Of a stretch of DNA of 64,000 nt, positions 44,953 through 52,766 are shown piece by piece. Position 1 is the stretch's first letter, and each line of letters starts with the position of its first letter. A program made the position numbers and the translations under genes. This DNA is from Bradyrhizobium jicamae. Its GTDB lineage: Bacteria; Pseudomonadota; Alphaproteobacteria; Rhizobiales; Xanthobacteraceae. The DNA lies in the NCBI RefSeq assembly GCF_018130695.1, contig NZ_JAFCJX010000010.1, positions 124,001 through 188,000 on the forward strand. Reading direction: 5' to 3'. The notes under the pieces were generated by a model. That model had not been told where the DNA came from, searched no databases, and was given only the letters and a program-made list of their open reading frames with translations.

Positions 44953-45627
44953 TCAGTGCGACGACAGCGCCGACGGGCCGGTCTCGGGATGGATCTCGGC
45001 CGCCATCATGCCCTTGGAGCCGGGCCCGAACCGCACCAGCACATACTGGCCGGGACGGAGCTCGGTCATGCCGAAGCGCCGCAGCGTCTCCATGTGCACG
45101 AAGATGTCGGGCGTGCCCTCGCCGCAGGTCAGGAAGCCGAAGCCGCGGAGACGGTTGAACCACTTGACCTGCGCCCGCTCCAGCCCGCTGGTCGCTGTGA
45201 CCGTGACATGGGTTCTCGGCGGCAGCATCTGCGCCGGGTGGATCGCGGTCGACTCGTCCATCGAGACGATGCGGAAGGCCTGATAGCCCTTGGCGCGCTG
45301 CACGCATTCGACCACCAGCCGCGCGCCTTCATAGGCGGTCTGAAAGCCGTCACGCCTCAGCACGGTGACGTGCAGAAGCACATCGGGCCAGCCATTGTCG
45401 GGAACGATGAAGCCGTAGCCCTTCGAGGCGTCGAACCATTTGATGGTGCCGGAGATTTCGACGAGATTGGCGGCGGTGTCGCCGAGACCGGAGAAGGCAT
45501 CCAGCGCCGGGTCGCGTGACCCGCTTGCATAGTCACCTGGTCCAAGTCCCTGTCCAAGTCTGTTCTGCCCTGCGCCGCCCGCCGACGGTCCGCCGAGCTT
45601 CTTGGACTCAAATCCGTCCGACCCCAT
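44953..45627 (-). CDS. double cold-shock domain protein
   Basis: Encodes 224 residues from the ATG at 45627 (MGSDGFESKKLGG). Two cold-shock domains: the first around IKWFDASKGYGFIVPD, the second around VKWFNRLRGFGFLTCGEG, each with an RNP1-type aromatic patch for single-stranded RNA or DNA. The second RNP1 is slightly altered (GFLTC). Members with two CSDs are common in Rhizobiales and are thought to be RNA chaperones. The N-terminal 45 residues are a flexible Gly/Ser linker. Confidence 0.92.
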   Translation of the reverse strand: MGSDGFESKKLGGPSAGGAGQNRLGQGLGPGDYASGSRDPALDAFSGLGDTAANLVEISGTIKWFDASKGYGFIVPDNGWPDVLLHVTVLRRDGFQTAYEGARLVVECVQRAKGYQAFRIVSMDESTAIHPAQMLPPRTHVTVTATSGLERAQVKWFNRLRGFGFLTCGEGTPDIFVHMETLRRFGMTELRPGQYVLVRFGPGSKGMMAAEIHPETGPSALSSH

Positions 45628-45825
45628 GACCCCGGACCCCACACATCAATTGCGGCTCGTCCATTCTGCGACGAACCCCGAACACGCTGCCATTCATGAT
45701 CAACTCACGACCGCGCCGCGCGAATCTCTCGAATCAAAAGATAACACTCCCGCTTGCGGCGCATAGCCAAAAAAACGAATCCCGGCGGAACTATGAACAG
45801 GCTTGCGGGGCCGACGAATCAATCG

Positions 45826-46587
45826 TCAGTTGCCTACGAAAGGTCCAAGCGTCTCGCCGATGTCGAAGCGGAGTACGAGATCGGCGACGTCGTCCTGCTC
45901 CGTTGGATCGCGGTTGATGATCACGAGTTTCGCGCCGCAATTCTTGGCCATCAGCGGAAACCCGGCCGCGGGCCACACCACGAGCGAGGAGCCGATCGCC
46001 AGGAACAGGTCGCAATGCTGCGCCAGTTCCGTGGCGCGGCGCATCTCGTCCTCCGGCATCGCCTGCCCGAACGAGACCGTCGCGGTCTTGATGGGATCGC
46101 CGCAATCAATGCAATCGGGCGCGGCGCCGTCGGTCTCGAAGCGCTGCTTCACCCAGTCGAGCTCGTAGGCGCGGCCGCAGCCGATGCAGCGGGCGTAGGT
46201 GGTATTGCCGTGCAACTCGACGACGTCATCGGCCTTGAATCCCGACGCCTGATGCAGATTGTCGATGTTCTGGGTGATGATCGCAGGAACCTTGCCGGCG
46301 CGGTACAGCGCGGCCAACGCGCGATGCCCACGGCCGGGCTTTGCGGCCGCGAATGTCGGCTGCATCGCAAAGCGGCGGCGCCAGGCTTCATCGCGCGCGT
46401 CCTGGCTCGCGACGAACTCGTCGAACGGGATCGGCCGGTTCTTGGTCCAGATCCCGCCCGGCGAGCGGAAATCGGGGATGCCGCACTCGGTCGAGATGCC
46501 GGCGCCGGTGAAGGGAACGATCGACGACGACTCGGCAATCAGGTTGCCGAGCTGCTCGACGCCGCTGCGCAAATCTTTTGCAATCAC
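45826..46587 (-). CDS. cobB: NAD-dependent protein deacylase, Sir2 family
   Basis: Encodes 253 residues. NAD-binding GAGIS and TQNIDNLHQASG, the catalytic histidine in ELHGN, and a zinc site of four cysteines (CIGC and CIDC) identify a sirtuin. It removes acyl groups from lysines using NAD, typically controlling acyl-CoA synthetases. The catalytic set is complete. Confidence 0.93.
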   Translation of the reverse strand: MIAKDLRSGVEQLGNLIAESSSIVPFTGAGISTECGIPDFRSPGGIWTKNRPIPFDEFVASQDARDEAWRRRFAMQPTFAAAKPGRGHRALAALYRAGKVPAIITQNIDNLHQASGFKADDVVELHGNTTYARCIGCGRAYELDWVKQRFETDGAAPDCIDCGDPIKTATVSFGQAMPEDEMRRATELAQHCDLFLAIGSSLVVWPAAGFPLMAKNCGAKLVIINRDPTEQDDVADLVLRFDIGETLGPFVGN

Positions 46588-46801
46588 GGGGAATGATCCG
46601 GTTGGTTAGGCCGACTATAGCACGGCGCCCCCGCGTGCGAGATCAACGGCTGCGCGAAATCAGGCCGCCTTCGCAACCTCTTGCGTCGGTGCGCGCGTTA
46701 TCCACTGCCATCGCTTGATCACATTGCTGCACCCCCTGCTCCAAATTCGCGCCCCATTCGCCGATGCCTATGCGCGGCGGGACAGACAAATGGGATGGGC
46801 C

Positions 46802-46984
46802 ATGACCGAACAGGACAACCGCCGCGCGCGCGAGCGCGAAGAGATCGCCGCGCGGGTCGCGAGCTTCAAGGCGACGCAGGAGAAATTCCAGCGCGAGCGG
46901 CAGGACTATTACGCGACGACGCTCGGCAATGCCTGGGGCGGGTTCGCGCGGACCTCGCCGCAAGCGGCGCGCAGCGCGAGATAA
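46802..46984 (+). CDS. small charged hypothetical protein
   Basis: Encodes 60 residues from the ATG at 46802; an open frame extends upstream to 46715 but the preceding residues are not protein-like. Very basic/acidic helix (RREREEIAARVASFKATQEKFQRER in parts), likely a cytoplasmic coiled coil. Confidence 0.55.
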   Translation: MTEQDNRRAREREEIAARVASFKATQEKFQRERQDYYATTLGNAWGGFARTSPQAARSAR

Positions 46985-47014
46985 CCAACAGCCGAGGCAA
47001 CAAAGCCGAGACGA

Positions 47015-47042
47015 CAAAAAACCCGGAGCGATCAGCTCCGGG
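47015..47042 (-). terminator. rho-independent terminator
   Basis: On the minus strand, CCCGGAGC/GCTCCGGG (8 bp, 5-base loop) is followed by six T. It lies 27 bases beyond the stop of the minus-strand Gly/Tyr-rich gene and serves it. Confidence 0.85.
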
Positions 47043-47068
47043 CTCTTCGTCGTCACGCGTCGCGCGCG

Positions 47069-47350
47069 CTACCAACCGTTATAGTAGTAGTGGTGCCGGC
47101 GATAATACGGCCGGTCGTAATAGGCGTAGGGGCCCGGTCCGTAGGCGTAACGCGGACCATAGTAGTAGCCGGGGCCGTAGCCATAATAGCCGCCATTCGC
47201 GGCGATCGCGCCGGCGGTGAGAGCGCCCGCGGCCAGACCGAATGCCAGACCCGGGCCAACGCCGCGACCACGCGCCTCGGCCGGCGCGCTGATCACAGTC
47301 GCACCGACGGTCGCAACCGTCGCCAAAACAGCCAATGTCTTTTTCATCAT
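47069..47350 (-). CDS. small secreted Tyr/Gly-rich protein
   Basis: Encodes 93 residues. A signal peptide (LAVLATVATVGATVISAPAEA) precedes a mature part of Tyr-Gly-Pro repeats (GYGPGYYYGPRYAYGPGPYAYYDRP) and a His/Tyr C-terminus. AGGAGG sits 6 bases before the first ATG. It shares its composition and design with the gene at 35697, suggesting related surface or wall proteins. A strong terminator follows. Confidence 0.75.
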   Translation of the reverse strand: MMKKTLAVLATVATVGATVISAPAEARGRGVGPGLAFGLAAGALTAGAIAANGGYYGYGPGYYYGPRYAYGPGPYAYYDRPYYRRHHYYYNGW

Positions 47351-47506
47351 GACGCACCTCCTTCTTCCAAGTTCGGAGCGTCAACGCAGGCCGTCCGCGA
47401 TGGTTGCGGGAACTCGCGCGCAAAGAAAATCGGCGCGCGCGTGGAACGATCGGCGCACAGCAGCGTTGCAGAAGGTGAAGTGCAGCACCTTGCGAGAGGT
47501 GAAAGC

Positions 47507-47671
47507 ATGAAAGACTCCGCTGATGTCGTCAGGATATCGGCGGGGTTTTCATTTGCGGCAATCCATCAGCGCGATGTCGGTGGCGCAACGTCGGTTCATC
47601 ACCATGAACCCGAATTCATTAGCCATGCGATCGCACGAGGTCTACCATCGGTTACTGCCGGAACAAGTTAA
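47507..47671 (+). CDS. possible 54-residue protein (doubtful)
   Basis: An open frame with GAGAGG nine bases before its ATG and a His-rich middle (SVHHHEPEF). It has no hydrophobic segment and no recognisable homologue. It lies in the otherwise empty gap 47351-47714, and could be chance. Confidence 0.25.
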   Translation: MKDSADVVRISAGFSFAAIHQRDVGGATSVHHHEPEFISHAIARGLPSVTAGTS

Positions 47672-47714
47672 CAACTTGCAGGTTAGGATGTTGCCGGAAA
47701 TTGGGGTTGGCATC

Positions 47715-47828
47715 ATGCCAGCATGGATGGAACTGCTGCTCAACGTGATCGGCTATGGCGGCTTCATCGCCATCGCGACGTATCATCGGCGTTCGAGCGA
47801 GAAGCTGCCCGGATCGGGCCAGGAGTAA
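47715..47828 (+). CDS. 37-residue membrane mini-protein
   Basis: Starts MPAWMELLLNVIGYGGFIAIAT at the ATG at 47715 (or nine codons earlier at 47688) and ends in a charged tail. One hydrophobic helix covers residues 5-21. I remember near-identical tiny proteins in Bradyrhizobium, so it is probably real. Function unknown. Confidence 0.5.
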   Translation: MPAWMELLLNVIGYGGFIAIATYHRRSSEKLPGSGQE

Positions 47829-47857
47829 CGGCGCACTGACGCGCTCATTCGGACGCG

Positions 47858-48055
47858 CTAATTCGTTTTTTGCGGCGTCCCGGCCGTGCGCGTCAGGCGA
47901 TCGGCCTTGACCAGTGCGGGCCGGCCCTCCTCCGGTTGCGGCCGCAGCCAGACACTCACCACCACGAACGCCAGACAGAACAGCAGACCCACCACCATCA
48001 CGCGCCGGTGGGTCGGCCTGTCAGCGTTGTGAAACGACGGAACCATGGCCGTCAT
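47858..48055 (-). CDS. small single-pass membrane protein
   Basis: Encodes 65 residues from the ATG at 48055. The helix VMVVGLLFCLAFVVVSVWL (about residues 19-37) is flanked by basic residues. Function unknown. Confidence 0.6.
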   Translation of the reverse strand: MTAMVPSFHNADRPTHRRVMVVGLLFCLAFVVVSVWLRPQPEEGRPALVKADRLTRTAGTPQKTN

Positions 48056-48120
48056 GCCTAGCGCAACCACAGGTCAGTGCAACGCAATGTTGCCCTTAAC
48101 CTAACTTGCTAGGGTTACGG

Positions 48121-48190
48121 CATGATCCGGACCCGAAGGGCCGCGTTAGCGCAAAGTGTGAAGCGGTTTTTCCGACCGGATCATGCCTGC
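48121..48190. repeat. dispersed palindromic repeat family A, medium form
   Basis: CATGATCCGGACCCGAAGGGCCGCG... GTGTGAAGCGGTTTTTCCG... GGATCATGC. It has the left half of the long form and the short right end, showing how the size classes are related. The rest of 48056-48312 is gene-free. Confidence 0.9.
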
Positions 48191-48312
48191 CCCCAAAGAC
48201 GACTTCCCGCAGCTTCATTCACCGCTTGTGCGCAGCATATCCACAGGCGCGGCAGACCGCTTTTGCAAAACATTTCCAGTCGTTGCTGCGCACAAATCCA
48301 CAGGCCGGGCGA

Positions 48313-48660
48313 TCAGGCCTTCGCCAACCATTTCAGCGTGGCGCGGAAGCTCAGGCTGCGGGTGCCGACAAGCACGGTGCCGAACACATCGGCGGTATCG
48401 CCGGCAAAGGTTCCCGAAAACCCGCTGGCGACCTCCTGCCCGGCAAACAGCGGCCGGGCGAAGGGATCGGCGAAGGGCGAATGCTGGTTGGTAACCAGAT
48501 GCCCCTTCCAGGTCCCCTCGCCGACCGTATAGGCGCCGCTCGACCAGAAATACGGCCCGCCGCCGAGCAGCACGCCGTCGCGCAGGATCAGCACACCGCT
48601 ATCGCGGCCCTTCACGCCGTCGCCCATGGTGATGTGGATCGAATAGAGCCCGTTCTTCAT
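48313..48660 (-). CDS. GrlR-like regulatory protein
   Basis: Encodes 115 residues (119 if the ATG at 48672 is used). The start KNGLYSIHITMGDGVKGRDSGVLILRDG and GGGPYFWSSGAYTVGEGTWKGHL match the GrlR family beta-barrel, known as the negative regulator of the type III system in E. coli. In Bradyrhizobium these are widespread and not tied to virulence genes here; no T3SS gene is nearby. Function uncertain. Confidence 0.8.
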   Translation of the reverse strand: MKNGLYSIHITMGDGVKGRDSGVLILRDGVLLGGGPYFWSSGAYTVGEGTWKGHLVTNQHSPFADPFARPLFAGQEVASGFSGTFAGDTADVFGTVLVGTRSLSFRATLKWLAKA

Positions 48661-48753
48661 CGGCTTCTTCATGCGGCCGCCTGCCGCGGCCCTCGTTTAC
48701 AAAGCGTTAAACTTCGGCTGGCAGCGTTCGGCGGTCAGCGAGGGAGAGCCAGA

Positions 48754-48927
48754 ATGCTCATCTATCCCGTGCCTGCCACCGTGACGCAAGCCAGAGTGCA
48801 GCTGGTGATCGACCAGTTGGCGAAAGAGCAGCCGCGCATCGTCAACGCCGCCGTGCTGGACGTCTTCGCCGCCAAGAACCGGGCCGAACGCGAGAAAGTC
48901 GAGACCATCCTCGACATCAAGGTCTGA
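48754..48927 (+). CDS. 57-residue protein, paralogue 1
   Basis: GGGAGA lies seven bases before the ATG. The start MLIYPVPATVTQARVQLVID is 16 of 21 residues identical to the next gene. The C-terminal half is a charged helix. Tandem paralogues suggest a duplicated mini-protein of shared but unknown function. Confidence 0.65.
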   Translation: MLIYPVPATVTQARVQLVIDQLAKEQPRIVNAAVLDVFAAKNRAEREKVETILDIKV

Positions 48928-49086
48928 GGCCGGCCGCACCGCTTGACCTGCCGCGCGCTTGTTCGCCGCTGCCTTCGCTCGGCTGCCCAAGTCCATCCCG
49001 GAAAAACAACCGCCGCGCCCGCCGTTAACCGAACCTCTTTAGATTCCGTAAATGCGGACCTGAGAATTTGTGTCAGGAGGTTTCAA

Positions 49087-49272
49087 ATGGTCATCTATCC
49101 CGTCCCTGCCGCGGTGACCCAGGCGAAGGTGCAGCTTGTGGTCGACCAGACGGCAAGAGCGCCGTCGCACCAGATTCACGACGATGTGCAGAACATCGCC
49201 GCAGCCCAGGCCCAGGCCGAACGCGAGGCGCTGCTCGACCGCCATCAGGCCCTGCTCGACAAGACGGCGTAA
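49087..49272 (+). CDS. 61-residue protein, paralogue 2
   Basis: AGGAGG sits 6 bases before the ATG. MVIYPVPAAVTQAKVQLVVD matches the paralogue at 48754, after which the two diverge; this one ends in an Ala/Gln/Glu helix. The two genes are 160 bases apart with no other gene between, so a tandem duplication is clear. Confidence 0.65.
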   Translation: MVIYPVPAAVTQAKVQLVVDQTARAPSHQIHDDVQNIAAAQAQAEREALLDRHQALLDKTA

Positions 49273-49362
49273 CGCCTGACCCGGCAAACGTCCGGTTCCA
49301 AGACAACCCCACCCGCCAATTGCGGCCGCGTGGGTCTTTGCGCGTTCGATGAAGGTGCGACC

Positions 49363-49551
49363 TTAGCAGCCCGTATAGCGCGGATCCGGCTTCAGGATTT
49401 CCTGCAGATAGGCCCTGCCGAAGCGCTCGAGCTGGCGGCGGCTCTTCCCGGTCGATGCCAGCAAGCCAATGTAATTGGCGACCTTCTCACGGGCCTCAGG
49501 CCCCAGGGAAGGGTTTGCCGAACTCAAGACTCTGTCGACAATCTCGTTCAT
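49363..49551 (-). CDS. small helical hypothetical protein
   Basis: Encodes 62 residues from the ATG at 49551 (MNEIVDRVLSSANPSLGPEA). No signal peptide. Predicted all-helical (KVANYIGLLASTGKSRRQLERFGRAYLQE in pieces). No family recognised. Confidence 0.6.
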   Translation of the reverse strand: MNEIVDRVLSSANPSLGPEAREKVANYIGLLASTGKSRRQLERFGRAYLQEILKPDPRYTGC

Positions 49552-49747
49552 GGCACCGCACCGCAATATGCGCAGTGCACCATCACGCCGGCGGACGGTC
49601 AAGCGGGATTTTTACGTTGCGTTAACCGCCGGCCCCCTTGCGCCCAGCGAGACGATCATCTGCAAGTGGCGCGGCGGAACGAATTCTCGCGTCACGCGTT
49701 GAAGGTCCGTACACAGTGGCGCCGGCGCTCGCGCGTCGGCTTCGAAG

Positions 49748-49777
49748 AACCCCGCGCTTCTCAGGCCCGGGGTTTTT
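49748..49777 (+). terminator. intrinsic terminator without an obvious gene upstream
   Basis: AACCCCG/CGGGGTT stem, 13-base loop, then five T. No open frame of note lies between 49552 and 49748 on the plus strand, so it may end a non-coding transcript or be a relic. The remainder of 49552-50032 shows nothing else. Confidence 0.6.
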
Positions 49778-50032
49778 CATTTCGCGGGCCACCTCACCTC
49801 GCGCCGCGAGGTCCCTGACCGCATTTAGAAGCGCGATTGCGCCGAAGCCCGCGACGAACGACATCGCGGCGAACCAGGCCCACTGTGCGGATCGTCAGAA
49901 GTGCAAGATCGTGACTGTCCGCGCCTTGCGCAAGCTGCGCGACACCCTGCCGCTTGCCCTGGTTTACTGCTATGAGAGGCGCCGAACCACCCAACCAGAA
50001 CCATCCCACAAAACATCAGGGAGCCCACCACC

Positions 50033-50485
50033 ATGCGTTTTCTCCACACCATGCTGCGCGTCCGCAACCTCGACGTCGCGATGAAGTTTTACCGGGATGC
50101 GCTGGGGCTGAAGGAGGTGCGCCGCATCGACAATGACAAGGGCCGCTTCACGCTGGTGTTCCTGTGCGCGCCCGATGACGTCGAGGCGCTGAAGAACCAG
50201 CCGCAGACCCGCGGTGCGCCGCTGGTCGAGCTGACCTACAATTGGGACGAGGAGAAATACGGCGAGGACCGCCATTTCGGCCACCTCGCCTACGAGGTCG
50301 ACGACATCTACGCGACCTGCGACAGGCTGATGAAGCTCGGCATCACCATCAACCGCCCGCCTCGCGACGGCAACATGGCGTTCGTTCGCTCGCCCGATCT
50401 GCACTCGATCGAGATCCTGCAGAAGGGCGATCCGAAGCCGCCGGCCGAGCCGTGGACCTCGATGCAGAACACCGGCCACTGGTAG
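50033..50485 (+). CDS. gloA: lactoylglutathione lyase (glyoxalase I)
   Basis: Encodes 150 residues. VOC fold with metal ligands H5, E66 (VELTYNW), H84 (HFGHLAYEV) and E127 (HSIEIL), matching E. coli GloA position for position. It converts the methylglyoxal-glutathione hemithioacetal to S-lactoylglutathione in the cytoplasm. The region following holds a perfect hairpin. Confidence 0.95.
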   Translation: MRFLHTMLRVRNLDVAMKFYRDALGLKEVRRIDNDKGRFTLVFLCAPDDVEALKNQPQTRGAPLVELTYNWDEEKYGEDRHFGHLAYEVDDIYATCDRLMKLGITINRPPRDGNMAFVRSPDLHSIEILQKGDPKPPAEPWTSMQNTGHW

Positions 50486-50516
50486 TCGTTCCATACATTT
50501 TCGATGCTGAAGTCAT

Positions 50517-50554
50517 GTCGCGCGCCGTTTTCGAACATCGGAACGGCGCGCGAC
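50517..50554. repeat. perfect 13-bp inverted repeat
   Basis: GTCGCGCGCCGTT and AACGGCGCGCGAC flank a 12-base loop, 31 bases after the gloA stop. No T-run. The right arm contains the -35 box of the promoter candidate at 50540, so the hairpin could both end gloA transcription and touch the next promoter. Confidence 0.85.
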
Positions 50555-50564
50555 GCGCCGCGTT
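50540..50564 (+). promoter_or_regulatory. EcfG (general stress sigma) promoter candidate
   Basis: GGAAC, then 16 bases, then CGTT: an exact match to the alphaproteobacterial EcfG/RpoE2 consensus. It lies 30 bases before the ATG of the 26-residue peptide gene. Confidence 0.7.
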
Positions 50565-50594
50565 GTCCACGCAAATGAGAGCGAGGAGGCAACG

Positions 50595-50675
50595 ATGGGA
50601 AGAGGAATTTTGCTTTGGCTGTTGGGTGTGCCGATCCCGGTGATCATCCTGCTGTGGTTGTTCTTCGGCCACTAA
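50595..50675 (+). CDS. 26-residue membrane peptide
   Basis: ATG at 50595 with GAGGAG six bases upstream; sequence starts MGRGILLWLLG and continues as one hydrophobic helix (PIPVIILLWLFF) with a short GH end. I recall highly similar mini-proteins in Bradyrhizobium. The EcfG promoter match upstream suggests induction under general stress. Membrane location is clear, molecular role unknown. Confidence 0.7.
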   Translation: MGRGILLWLLGVPIPVIILLWLFFGH

Positions 50676-50750
50676 AGTTCATTCGACGCATAACGCACGC
50701 AAGCACATGCCTGACGTGCTCGGGGCCCTGCCATGATGCGGGGCCTCATT

Positions 50751-50788
50751 TCTTTTGGCTTCGATTTTTCTTTTTGGCTTCGATTTTC
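50751..50788. repeat. imperfect 18-19-bp tandem duplication
   Basis: TCTTTTGGCTTCGATTTT is followed by the same unit with one extra T. It lies in the gene-free gap 50676-50868, just downstream of a GGGGCCC...GGGGCC hairpin that may end the peptide transcript. Confidence 0.75.
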
Positions 50789-50868
50789 TTGATCTCCGTG
50801 CAATTCCGCCCGCGCCTCCCCCGCAAATGTCAGCTAGAACTCCGGCAACAAAAGCGGGAGACGAACGC

Positions 50869-51510
50869 GTGACGGATAGCAAGAAACTGACGATCTGGGG
50901 CCGGGCCAATTCGGTCAACGTGCAGAAAGTGCTGTGGTGCCTGGCCGAACTCGGCATCGACTACGACCGGATCGATGCCGGCATGCAGTTCGGCAAGAAC
51001 GACCAGGCGGATTATCTCGCGATGAATCCCAACGGACGGATTCCGACATTGGTCGATGGCGACTACGTGCTGTGGGAATCCAATTCGGTGATGCGCTATC
51101 TCTGCATGGCCTATGGTCAGGGATCGCCGATCTATCCGGCCGCACCGCAGGCCCGCGCCGGCGTCGACCGCTGGCTCGACTGGACGCTGTCGACCTTGCA
51201 GCCGGTCGATCGCCCGGTGTTCTGGGCGCTGGTGCGCACACCGGTCGAGAAGCGCGACATGGTGCAGATCCAGAATGACGTCGATGCGGAAGCCGTGGTG
51301 TGGGGAATCGTCGATGCGCGGCTTAAGAGCCGCCGCTTCATCGAGGGCGATCCGTTCACCATCGCCGACATCGCGATCGGCTGTTTTGCGCGGCGCTGGC
51401 TCGGCGTCGAGGGAGTCAGGAAACCGGCGCTGCCGAATCTCGATCGCTGGTTCGCCGAGCTCGGCCAGCGTCCGGGATTCCTGCGCTTCGTCGCGCCGCC
51501 GATGTCCTGA
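50869..51510 (+). CDS. glutathione S-transferase family protein
   Basis: Encodes 213 residues from GTG at 50869, chosen because GGGAGA sits 7 bases before it and the family start (TIWGRANSVNVQKVLWCLAEL) follows at once. N-terminal thioredoxin-like domain with NGRIPTLVDGDYVLWESN (glutathione-binding PTL and ES), then a C-terminal helical domain (RFIEGDPFTIADIAIG). Cytoplasmic detoxification enzyme, substrate unknown. Confidence 0.92.
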   Translation: MTDSKKLTIWGRANSVNVQKVLWCLAELGIDYDRIDAGMQFGKNDQADYLAMNPNGRIPTLVDGDYVLWESNSVMRYLCMAYGQGSPIYPAAPQARAGVDRWLDWTLSTLQPVDRPVFWALVRTPVEKRDMVQIQNDVDAEAVVWGIVDARLKSRRFIEGDPFTIADIAIGCFARRWLGVEGVRKPALPNLDRWFAELGQRPGFLRFVAPPMS

Positions 51511-51519
51511 CCAAACTCC

Positions 51520-51756
51520 TCAGCGCCGGGCGCCGGCGTCGACGCTGATGCCGCCGCCGACCTTCATGCACGTCCCCGTGCCCTCGACCTTGACGAAGCC
51601 AGGGCCGAACTCCGCGCAGGAATTGCTGCGCGCCGTGCCCTTCAGCGGCAAGGTCTTGTCGATCGTCGGCGAGGTATCGGTCTTCTTGGGCGTGCCCTGC
51701 TGCGCAAACGCAACGGCGGGAAGGAGAGCGACGATGACGATGATGGATTTTCGCAT
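51520..51756 (-). CDS. small secreted protein resembling a porin N-terminus
   Basis: Encodes 78 residues: signal peptide (IIVIVALLPAVAFAQ) and then a mature part ending CAEFGPGFVKVEGTGTCMKVGGGISVDAG. The C..(F/Y)GPGF...GT.TC(M/I).(V/I)GG pattern is the conserved N-terminal motif of Rhizobiales porins, but the barrel is missing. Either a real mini-protein that borrows this motif or a relic of a porin. Confidence 0.7.
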   Translation of the reverse strand: MRKSIIVIVALLPAVAFAQQGTPKKTDTSPTIDKTLPLKGTARSNSCAEFGPGFVKVEGTGTCMKVGGGISVDAGARR

Positions 51757-51788
51757 ACGCGACTCTTAGCGCGCGAAGCGTCGCGAAG

Positions 51789-52049
51789 CTACCGGACGAA
51801 CTTCACGCCAAACGTCCGGCCGCGGCGCCAGACCACTTCGCAGTTCCGCCCGGTGCGGGCATCGCGCGAGAACGCCAGCTTCAGCTTGGCCGGCAGCGTG
51901 TTGTTGTCGTCGACGATGATCTTCGCGCCTGACGAGGAGATGTCCTCGACCACACAGGCCCGCGCGGCAAAGCCGCCATCGAGCGTGATCCAGCCGGACT
52001 GGCGCAGCGATTTGCGCGCATCGCGTTTCTTGGTGGTGCCGAAAGCCAT
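51789..52049 (-). CDS. PilZ domain protein
   Basis: Encodes 86 residues, a stand-alone PilZ fold: RKSLRQSGWITLDGG, then CVVEDISSSGAKIIV with the D-S-x-x-G segment, and RRGRTFGVKFV. The N-terminal RKSLR provides the arginine-rich part of the cyclic-di-GMP site in a degenerate form (family RxxxR). May be a c-di-GMP receiver or a degenerate relative. Confidence 0.88.
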   Translation of the reverse strand: MAFGTTKKRDARKSLRQSGWITLDGGFAARACVVEDISSSGAKIIVDDNNTLPAKLKLAFSRDARTGRNCEVVWRRGRTFGVKFVR

Positions 52050-52288
52050 CTCACTCCATTCCCAAGATGCCAGCCGTATCGCCTGAGGCTTACCAAAGGG
52101 TTGCGAAACCCCTCCGCATTGTCCGGATCCCGGGATTCTCCGGGGGATCGCGCATCAACAGAAGGACCGCTTTGGGTGCTTGCCCCCCCGCCCAATCGCC
52201 ACTATACGTTCGCCCGTCGCCAGCCGTTCGCCGGCAGCGGCCAGTCCGGCAAATCTCACACCTAACGTATTGATTTGCCGGGGGTTTT

Positions 52289-52363
52289 GCTCCCTTCGTC
52301 TATCGGTTAGGACGCCACCCTTTCACGGTGGAGAGAGCGGTTCGATTCCGCTAGGGAGCGCCA
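52289..52363 (+). tRNA. tRNA-Glu (anticodon TTC)
   Basis: A 75-nt cloverleaf with CCA encoded: GCTCCCT/AGGGAGC acceptor, anticodon stem CCACC/GGTGG around CTTTCAC, T arm GGTTCGATTCC. The gene remnants at 52389-52936 begin directly past its 3' end. Confidence 0.97.
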
Positions 52364-52388
52364 TTCCGGCTGGTGTAGGCTCGCTCCC

Positions 52389-52766
52389 TTGAAACAGCCG
52401 GTCATCTCGCGCAGCCCCGACGTGACGAGCGGGTCCACCGTTTTCCACGGCACACGGGTCCCCGTCGAAACGCTCTTGGACTATCTGGAAGCGGGCTAGT
52501 CTAGTTCTGCGCGGGACAATGTTTGTCCTCAACCAGCCCTGCTTCGAGCATCCCTTCGTATAGCTGTTGGGCAGAACGTGTCTTGCCGTAACTTTCGTGC
52601 ACATGAATCGCGAAGTCACCAGGATCGTCGTCCCAGCAATAGGGTTGGTAATTATCCTGGCGACGATCGTGTTGGTGCTCGGTAGGTAGTGACCTCCCCA
52701 GGCTTCCACTCAGTGTCGCGCGAGGACGTCATCGCGTTCCTCGACGAGGCGCAGCGACTCCGCTAA
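52389..52766 (+). pseudogene. DUF433 antitoxin-like gene, interrupted
   Basis: The first part (52389-52499) encodes the DUF433 N-terminal pattern PVISRSPDVTSG, GTRVPVETLLDYLEAG and then a stop. The typical C-terminal end, SREDVIAFLDEAQRLR, appears in frame with itself at 52701-52766, after about 200 bases of foreign DNA. So a DUF433 gene (usually the antitoxin partner of a DUF5615 PIN-like toxin) seems broken by an insertion. No toxin gene follows. Confidence 0.7.
52501..52700 (-). other. inserted segment with coding-like fragment
   Basis: The DNA that splits the DUF433 gene. On the minus strand one frame reads like a protein C-terminus (YCWDDDPGDFAIHVHESYGK, then QLYEGMLEAGLVEDKH) up to a stop at 52501-52503. 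On the plus strand a 28-residue hydrophobic frame (MNREVTRIVVPAIG..., 52603-52689) is also open. Neither is recognised, and both could be by chance. Confidence 0.35.
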
